A stretch of DNA of 64,000 nucleotides from Streptomyces flavotricini. GTDB lineage: Bacteria > Actinomycetota > Actinomycetes > Streptomycetales > Streptomycetaceae. The DNA is taken from NCBI RefSeq assembly GCF_020639365.1, contig NZ_JAINUL010000001.1, positions 5,499,481 to 5,563,480 of the forward strand. Direction: 5' to 3'. How positions within the stretch are numbered: position 1 is the stretch's first letter; every line of letters starts with the position of its first letter. This document shows, in pieces, positions 59,540 to 64,000 of the stretch. The translations under genes were made by a program, and so were the position numbers. The notes under the pieces were generated by a model. It saw only the letters and a list, made by a program, of their open reading frames with translations. It was not told the DNA's origin and ran no database searches.

Positions 59540-59923
59540 GGCGGTATCCGTCCTCAAGGCGGGGAGGGGGAGTCTGCTCAACTAGGTCGCGCGTCAAGGG
59601 ACTCTACGTCGGTGGATTCCCGGGCGGAACCGCCAGTAAGCGTGACCTAACCCACGGTGCCCGGCGCACGGGGGGCGTACGGGATCATTCGGCGTCACAC
59701 GGCGGGGGTCGGGACGCGGCCTTCGTCCCATCTGGCAGAGGAACGTCCGTATAGCGGAACTGCCTGCCCGCATAGTGCAGTTGTAAGGAACAAGTCAAGG
59801 TCTGTCTTTTCCTGAGACTCTCCGGTCAAATGTCGTCACTTGAGACGCGCGCCGCGCGGAACCCCCCACTCCAACGGAGATGTTCCGACCTGTGTCGCGG
59901 CCGCGGGAGGGGAACGACATCAA
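59540..59923. other. Intergenic region and leader upstream of the M6 protease gene
   Basis: 384 bases without a supported gene. It includes the divergent start regions and a long AT-richer stretch near 59750-59830 (for example TTGTAAGGAACAAGTCAAGG), the likeliest promoter zone for the protease. No hexamer pair with good spacing was found. A GGGAGGGG ribosome-binding site lies at 59904-59911. Confidence 0.4.
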
Positions 59924-62335
59924 GTGACCAGCAATTCCGCTCGCAGACGAGCGCTGCGCGCCGCAGCCGTCGGTGTGACCCTGGCCGCCACCGCGGCCTC
60001 CGGCGCCTTCCTCGTCACTGCCCAGGCTTCCGAGGCGCCGTCGACCGCGCCCGCCTCGAACCGGCAGGACCCGACCGCCGCCTCGAAGGAAGCGGTCCAG
60101 CACAACCTGAAGGGCCCGTTCAGCGACCAGCAGGCGCAGGCGCGCGAAGCCGCCCTGGACCAGGTCCTGTCCGGCAAGAAGACCGTGGAGCAGCGGGGCG
60201 CTTCCAAGGTCGTGAAGCTCGACGACAAGAAGTACGTCGAGCTCGGCCGGGAGAAGACCGACAAGATCTTCACGATCCTCGTCGAGTTCGGCGACCAGGT
60301 CGACAACACGACCATGTTCGACCCGGACGGTCCCGACGGCCCCAAGCCGGCGGTCCCGAAGTACGGCGGCACCCCCGGTCCGCTGCACAACACCATCGCG
60401 CAGCCGGACCGCAAGGACAACAACAGCACCGCCTGGCGCAAGGACTTCAGCCGCGACTACTTCCAGGACCTGTACTTCGGTACCGGTAAGGGCAAGGACT
60501 CGCTCAAGACCTACTACGAGAAGACCTCCTCGGGTCGCTACTCGGTCGACGGCCAGGTCGCCGACTGGGTCAAGATTCCGAACAACGAGGCCCGTTACGG
60601 CTCGAACTACTGCGGCCAGACCAACTGCGCCAACGTGTGGGACACCGTCCGCGACGGTGTCAACGCGTGGGTCGACGCCCAGAAGAAGGCCGGCAAGACC
60701 GACGCCGAGATCAAGGCCACGCTGGCGCAGTACGACCAGTGGGACCGCAACGACTTCGACGGCGACGGCAACTTCAACGAGCCCGACGGCTACATCGACC
60801 ACTTCCAGATCGTCCACGCGGGCGAGGACGAGTCGGCCGGCGGCGGCGTGCAGGGCACCAACGCCCTGTGGGCTCACCGCTGGTACGCCTACGGCACCGA
60901 CGCGGGCAAGACCGGCCCGGCGAACAACAAGGCCGGCGGCACCCAGATCGGCAACACCGGCATCTGGGTCGGCGACTACACGATGCAGCCGGAGAACGGC
61001 GGCCTCGGCGTCTTCGCGCACGAGTACGGCCACGACCTCGGTCTGCCGGACCTCTACGACACCTCCGGTGGCGGCGAGAACTCGGTCGGCTTCTGGTCCC
61101 TGATGTCCGCCGGCTCCTGGCTCGGCGAGGGCAAGGACTCCATAGGCGACATGCCGGGCGACATGACCGCCTGGGACAAGCTCCAGCTGGGCTGGCTGAA
61201 CTACGACACGGCCAAGGCCGCGACGAAGTCCACCCACAAGCTGGGTGTGTCGGAGTACAACACCAAGGACAAGCAGGCGCTGGTCGTCGAGCTGCCGAAG
61301 AAGCAGGTCAAGACCGACATCGTCGCTCCCGCCGAGGGCTCCTCGCAGTGGTGGAGCAACATGGGCGACGACCTCAAGAACACCCTCACCCGCTCGGTCG
61401 ACCTGACCGGCAAGTCCTCCGCCGCACTGTCCCTCAAGGGCTGGTGGGACATCGAGAAGGACTACGACTACCTCTACACCGAGGTGTCCACCGACGGCGG
61501 CGCCACCTGGACCGTCCTGAACGGCACGGCCAACGGCAAGGCCATCCCGGCCGACGCCGCGGGCAACGCCGGTCTGACCGACGTCTCGGGCGGCTGGCAG
61601 GACCTGAAGTTCCCGCTCGACGCCTACGCCGGCAAGAAGATCGACCTCCGCTTCCGCTACCAGACGGACGGCGGCGCGGGCGGCAAGGGCTTCACCGCCG
61701 ACGCCCTCGCGATCACCGCGGACGGCCAGACCCTGTTCACCGACGGCGCCGAGAACGGCGACAACGGCTGGACCGGCAAGGGCTTCTCGCGCGTCGGTGC
61801 CGGGTTCACCAAGGAGTACCCGCAGTACTACATCGCGGAGAACCGCCGCTACGTCTCGTACGACTCCACCCTCAAGGTGGGCCCGTACAACTTCGGCTGG
61901 GCCAACTCCAAGCCGGGCTGGGTCGAGCACTACCCGTACCAGGACGGCCTGCTGATCTGGCTCTGGGACAAGTCCCAGAAGGACAACAACACCAGCCAGC
62001 ACCCGGGCTCGGGTCTGATCCTCCCGATCGACGCCAACGCCAAGCCGATGAAGTGGTCGGACGGCACCCTGCTGCGCAACAAGATCCAGCCGTACGACGC
62101 GACGTTCAGCGCGTACTCGACGGACGCGTTCACCCTGCACAAGAACGGTGAGTCGCTGTTCCTGAAGCCGAAGCCCGCGAACCTCGTCTTCGACGACCAC
62201 AAGGGCAAGTACTACTACGACGAGAACCCGACCGGTTCGGTGAAGGTCGCTGACACCAACACCAAGATCAAGATCGTGAAGGAGCCGTACGACGGTCTCC
62301 AGATGACGGTCGAGGTCGGCCCCGCCGCCAAGTAA
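59924..62335 (+). CDS. Secreted M6 metalloprotease (immune inhibitor A family)
   Basis: 803 aa from GTG 59924. The signal peptide has a twin-Arg-like RRRALRAAAVGVTLAATAA stretch and is followed by a pro-region. The catalytic zinc motif is HEYGHDLGLPD (His366-Glu-x-x-His370), typical of peptidase M6. The C-terminal half contains a MAM/beta-sandwich-like region (VDLTGKSSAALSLKGWWDIE) and a VSYDSTLKVGPYNFGW segment. It degrades extracellular protein for nutrition or morphogenesis. From memory the S. coelicolor ortholog is SCO2920. It ends at a hairpin. Confidence 0.92.
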   Translation: MTSNSARRRALRAAAVGVTLAATAASGAFLVTAQASEAPSTAPASNRQDPTAASKEAVQHNLKGPFSDQQAQAREAALDQVLSGKKTVEQRGASKVVKLDDKKYVELGREKTDKIFTILVEFGDQVDNTTMFDPDGPDGPKPAVPKYGGTPGPLHNTIAQPDRKDNNSTAWRKDFSRDYFQDLYFGTGKGKDSLKTYYEKTSSGRYSVDGQVADWVKIPNNEARYGSNYCGQTNCANVWDTVRDGVNAWVDAQKKAGKTDAEIKATLAQYDQWDRNDFDGDGNFNEPDGYIDHFQIVHAGEDESAGGGVQGTNALWAHRWYAYGTDAGKTGPANNKAGGTQIGNTGIWVGDYTMQPENGGLGVFAHEYGHDLGLPDLYDTSGGGENSVGFWSLMSAGSWLGEGKDSIGDMPGDMTAWDKLQLGWLNYDTAKAATKSTHKLGVSEYNTKDKQALVVELPKKQVKTDIVAPAEGSSQWWSNMGDDLKNTLTRSVDLTGKSSAALSLKGWWDIEKDYDYLYTEVSTDGGATWTVLNGTANGKAIPADAAGNAGLTDVSGGWQDLKFPLDAYAGKKIDLRFRYQTDGGAGGKGFTADALAITADGQTLFTDGAENGDNGWTGKGFSRVGAGFTKEYPQYYIAENRRYVSYDSTLKVGPYNFGWANSKPGWVEHYPYQDGLLIWLWDKSQKDNNTSQHPGSGLILPIDANAKPMKWSDGTLLRNKIQPYDATFSAYSTDAFTLHKNGESLFLKPKPANLVFDDHKGKYYYDENPTGSVKVADTNTKIKIVKEPYDGLQMTVEVGPAAK

Positions 62336-62364
62336 TTCGGTAAAACTGCAGGTCAAAGCATGAT

Positions 62365-62394
62365 CGGCCGTCGCCCTCTAGCGGGCGGCGGCCG
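62365..62394. terminator. Hairpin after the M6 protease gene
   Basis: 12-bp stem, 62365-62376 with 62383-62394 (one G-U), six-base loop, 29 bases after the stop, followed by TTCGCGTTT. Confidence 0.75.
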
Positions 62395-62448
62395 TTCGCG
62401 TTTAGATGCGGGTGCGAGTTTTTCTTATTGACGGGGGAGCTGAAGATC

Positions 62449-62751
62449 ATGCCCGGTGGAGGTTTCGTCAGATTGCCAGGCGGCAGCGTGGTGGTCGCGC
62501 TCACGCTGCCGAGGCCCTGCGGCGAGGGCGGAAACGTCCGCGTGCTGGTCCACGCCGCGAACCGGGCCCGCGCCCTGACCAGGCTGCGGAACCTCGGGAT
62601 GCGGGCGGTGTACCTGCGCGGCAACGCACAGCCGCCGACCCCGGACGAGGTCACGGCCGTCCTGCACCACCCGGACGGCCTGCTCTGGCGCGGCGCCCCG
62701 GACCGGGCCCAGGAGCTCTGGCACCCGATCCGGGCCCTGCTGGGGCGCTAG
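62449..62751 (+). CDS. 100-aa hypothetical protein
   Basis: ATG 62449 has a GGGGGAG site about nine bases upstream. The product is an alpha/beta-looking soluble protein: SVVVALTLPRPCGEGGNVRVLVHAANRARALTRLRNLGMRAVYLRGN, then PTPDEVTAVLHHPDGLLWRG. No signal peptide or membrane helix is present. No family was recognised with certainty. It lies between a secreted protease and the convergent pncA gene. Confidence 0.72.
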   Translation: MPGGGFVRLPGGSVVVALTLPRPCGEGGNVRVLVHAANRARALTRLRNLGMRAVYLRGNAQPPTPDEVTAVLHHPDGLLWRGAPDRAQELWHPIRALLGR

Positions 62752-62798
62752 CCGCCCGGTGCGGGACCCCGCCGGACCCGCGGGCCCCGCCGGGCCCC

Positions 62799-63401
62799 CT
62801 ACGGGGCCTGGCGGGGGCTCTCGCCGATCAGCTTGACGCCGGCCGAGCGGAGCTCCTCCACCGCCCGGGAGGTCGTGTGAGGGGCCACGGCGGCCGTCAG
62901 GTCGAGCAGCACGCGGGTGGCGAAGCCCTCGCGGGCGGCGTCGAGGGCCGTGGCCCGTACGCAGTGGTCGGTGGCGATCCCGACGACATCGACCTCGGTG
63001 ACCTGCCGCTCGCGCAGCCACTGCGCGAGCCGGGTGCCGTTCTCGTCGGCGCCCTCGAAACCGCTGTACGCGGCCGCGTACGCGCCCTTGTCGAAGACGG
63101 CGGCGACGGCGCCGGACGCGACGGCGGGGGCGAAGTTCGGGTGGAACCCGACGCCCTCGGTGCCGGCGACGCAGTGGACCGGCCAGGAGGTCTCGTAGTC
63201 CGGCTCGGCCGGGGGGTGCGCGAAGTGCGACCCGGGGTCGACGTGGTGGTCGCGGGTCGCCACCACGTGCCGGTAGCCGGCCGTGGCCTGGCCGATCAGC
63301 TCGGTGATCGCGGCGGCGACGTCGGCCCCGCCGGTGACCGCGAGGCTGCCGCCCTCGCAGAAGTCGTTCTGTACGTCGACGACGATCAGTGCGCGGTGCA
63401 T
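62799..63401 (-). CDS. pncA: Nicotinamidase (isochorismatase family)
   Basis: 200 aa. Hydrolyses nicotinamide to nicotinate in NAD salvage. The catalytic triad is visible: Asp in VVDVQNDFCEGG, Lys in AVFDKGAY and the nucleophilic Cys in ATDHCVRATA. The metal-binding TRDHHVDPGSHF is intact. The neighbouring gene on the same strand, upstream of it, is nicotinate phosphoribosyltransferase, the next enzyme of the pathway, so the two probably form an operon read leftward. Confidence 0.93.
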   Translation of the reverse strand: MHRALIVVDVQNDFCEGGSLAVTGGADVAAAITELIGQATAGYRHVVATRDHHVDPGSHFAHPPAEPDYETSWPVHCVAGTEGVGFHPNFAPAVASGAVAAVFDKGAYAAAYSGFEGADENGTRLAQWLRERQVTEVDVVGIATDHCVRATALDAAREGFATRVLLDLTAAVAPHTTSRAVEELRSAGVKLIGESPRQAP

Positions 63402-63510
63402 GTCGCGTGTCCTTCGGTTGTCGTGTGTGCCGCTGCGCGGGCTCTTCCCCCGCCCCGCCCCTCCCCGAAACCGGGGGCGGCGCCTCCGGCTCCGGGGTCC
63501 CCGCGCGGAG

Positions 63511-64000
63511 CTACGCGTACTCCGTCGGGATGACGGCCTCGCCCCGCGACAGCTGCGTCGCGGAGAGCGGCAGGCTCGCGAGGGCCTCGCGGTGCCGGTC
63601 GCGCGCGGCCTCCAGGGACTCCCGCGCCACCACTTCGCCCGCCTTCACCAGCTGGACCAGGAGCTGGGTGTCCGCGAGCGGCGCCGGGACCGCGCCGGTC
63701 CCGACGACCTCCGCCTCCGCGACGCCCTCCGCGTCCGTCCGCCGCGCCGCCCACTTGCGGCCGCCGATCGAGGTCTTCCCGCCCGAGGACTTCTTCGCCA
63801 CCGGCACCAGCGGCGCCTTCGGGTCCGCCGAAGCCGCCCGCGCCACCAGCTTGTAGACCATCGAGCACGTCGGGTGCCCGCTGCCCGTCACCAGCTGCGT
63901 GCCGACCCCGTAGGCGTCCACCGGAGCCGCCGCCAGCGAGGCGATCGCGTACTCGTCGAGGTCGGAGGTGACCACGATCTTCGTCCCCGTCGCCCCCAGC
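63511..64000 (-). CDS. pncB: Nicotinate phosphoribosyltransferase, C-terminal part (runs off the right edge)
   Basis: The last 162 residues before the stop at 63511 are seen, preceded by coding sequence that continues past the edge (LGATGTKIVVTSDLDEY). SSDLDEY-type VTSDLDEYAIASL and VDAYGVGTQLVTGSGHP fit the phosphate-binding barrel of NAPRTase, and VYKLVARAASADPKAPLVPVAKKSSGGKTS its C-terminal part. It makes nicotinate mononucleotide for NAD. It is followed by pncA on the same strand, 109 bases away. Confidence 0.9.
   Translation of the reverse strand, partial: LGATGTKIVVTSDLDEYAIASLAAAPVDAYGVGTQLVTGSGHPTCSMVYKLVARAASADPKAPLVPVAKKSSGGKTSIGGRKWAARRTDAEGVAEAEVVGTGAVPAPLADTQLLVQLVKAGEVVARESLEAARDRHREALASLPLSATQLSRGEAVIPTEYA

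Noticed and set aside
1..64000. CRISPR arrays, insertion sequences and prophage genes
   Set aside because: No regular spaced repeats, transposase or phage structural motifs were found anywhere in the window.

Overview
The window is a high-GC actinomycete chromosome segment, almost certainly Streptomyces: codon third positions are nearly all G/C, GTG/TTG starts are common, many genes look leaderless, and marker families are present (pkaA/pkaB, ssgG, NnaR, DUF3039, RDD/DUF2510, a TTA/bldA-type codon). From memory, the gene order follows the S. coelicolor core from about SCO2975 down to SCO2918. No insertion sequence, prophage, CRISPR array or rRNA operon was seen. Both edges cut genes: an FHA protein on the left and a nicotinate phosphoribosyltransferase on the right.

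Layout. 0-4.5 kb: a divergent FHA protein and two Ser/Thr kinases (pkaA, pkaB). 4.5-11.5 kb: a 2-oxoglutarate/Fe(II) oxygenase, prfB, a tiny zinc-ribbon membrane protein, ftsEX, a PDZ-S41 protease, smpB and the tmRNA gene ssrA. 11.6-14.4 kb: a yefM-yoeB toxin-antitoxin pair, then a divergent MFS/LysR pair. 14.4-17.2 kb: nitrate transporter narK and its HemD-derived regulator nnaR, with possible GlnR sites. 17.3-28.1 kb: GNAT and CGNR proteins, a HelD-type helicase, a candidate structured small RNA, malic enzyme, HU, murA, YqgE, a DUF3039 protein and a GH20 hexosaminidase. 28.7-33.9 kb: a three-subunit molybdenum hydroxylase operon whose iron-sulfur subunit carries a ~480-residue disordered extension.

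34.1-41.9 kb: the most unusual block, a tightly packed seven-gene operon behind a recognisable promoter. It encodes two ESX/WXG100-like proteins, two tandem mycosins, another small helical protein, a 770-residue protein with a WXG-like N terminus and a lipoprotein. It has the substrates and proteases of type VII secretion but none of the core machinery. A tRNA-Cys gene follows.

42.2-64 kb: MFS exporters, a leaderless Phd/Doc-like module, a helicase, an IclR regulator, a PDZ-less Lon-like protease, an ArsR-small protein-MFS operon, AsnC/hppD (tyrosine catabolism), a TPR membrane protein, a GlcD-like oxidase, ssgG (sporulation), two RDD membrane proteins, a secreted M6 metalloprotease and pncA/pncB (NAD salvage).

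Most of the segment is core housekeeping (translation termination and rescue, divisome regulation, cell wall, nitrogen and tyrosine metabolism). Accessory modules are inserted at 11.6-13.4, 28.1-34, 34-42 and 43.7-50.9 kb. All function calls come from reading the translated sequence; no database search was run.
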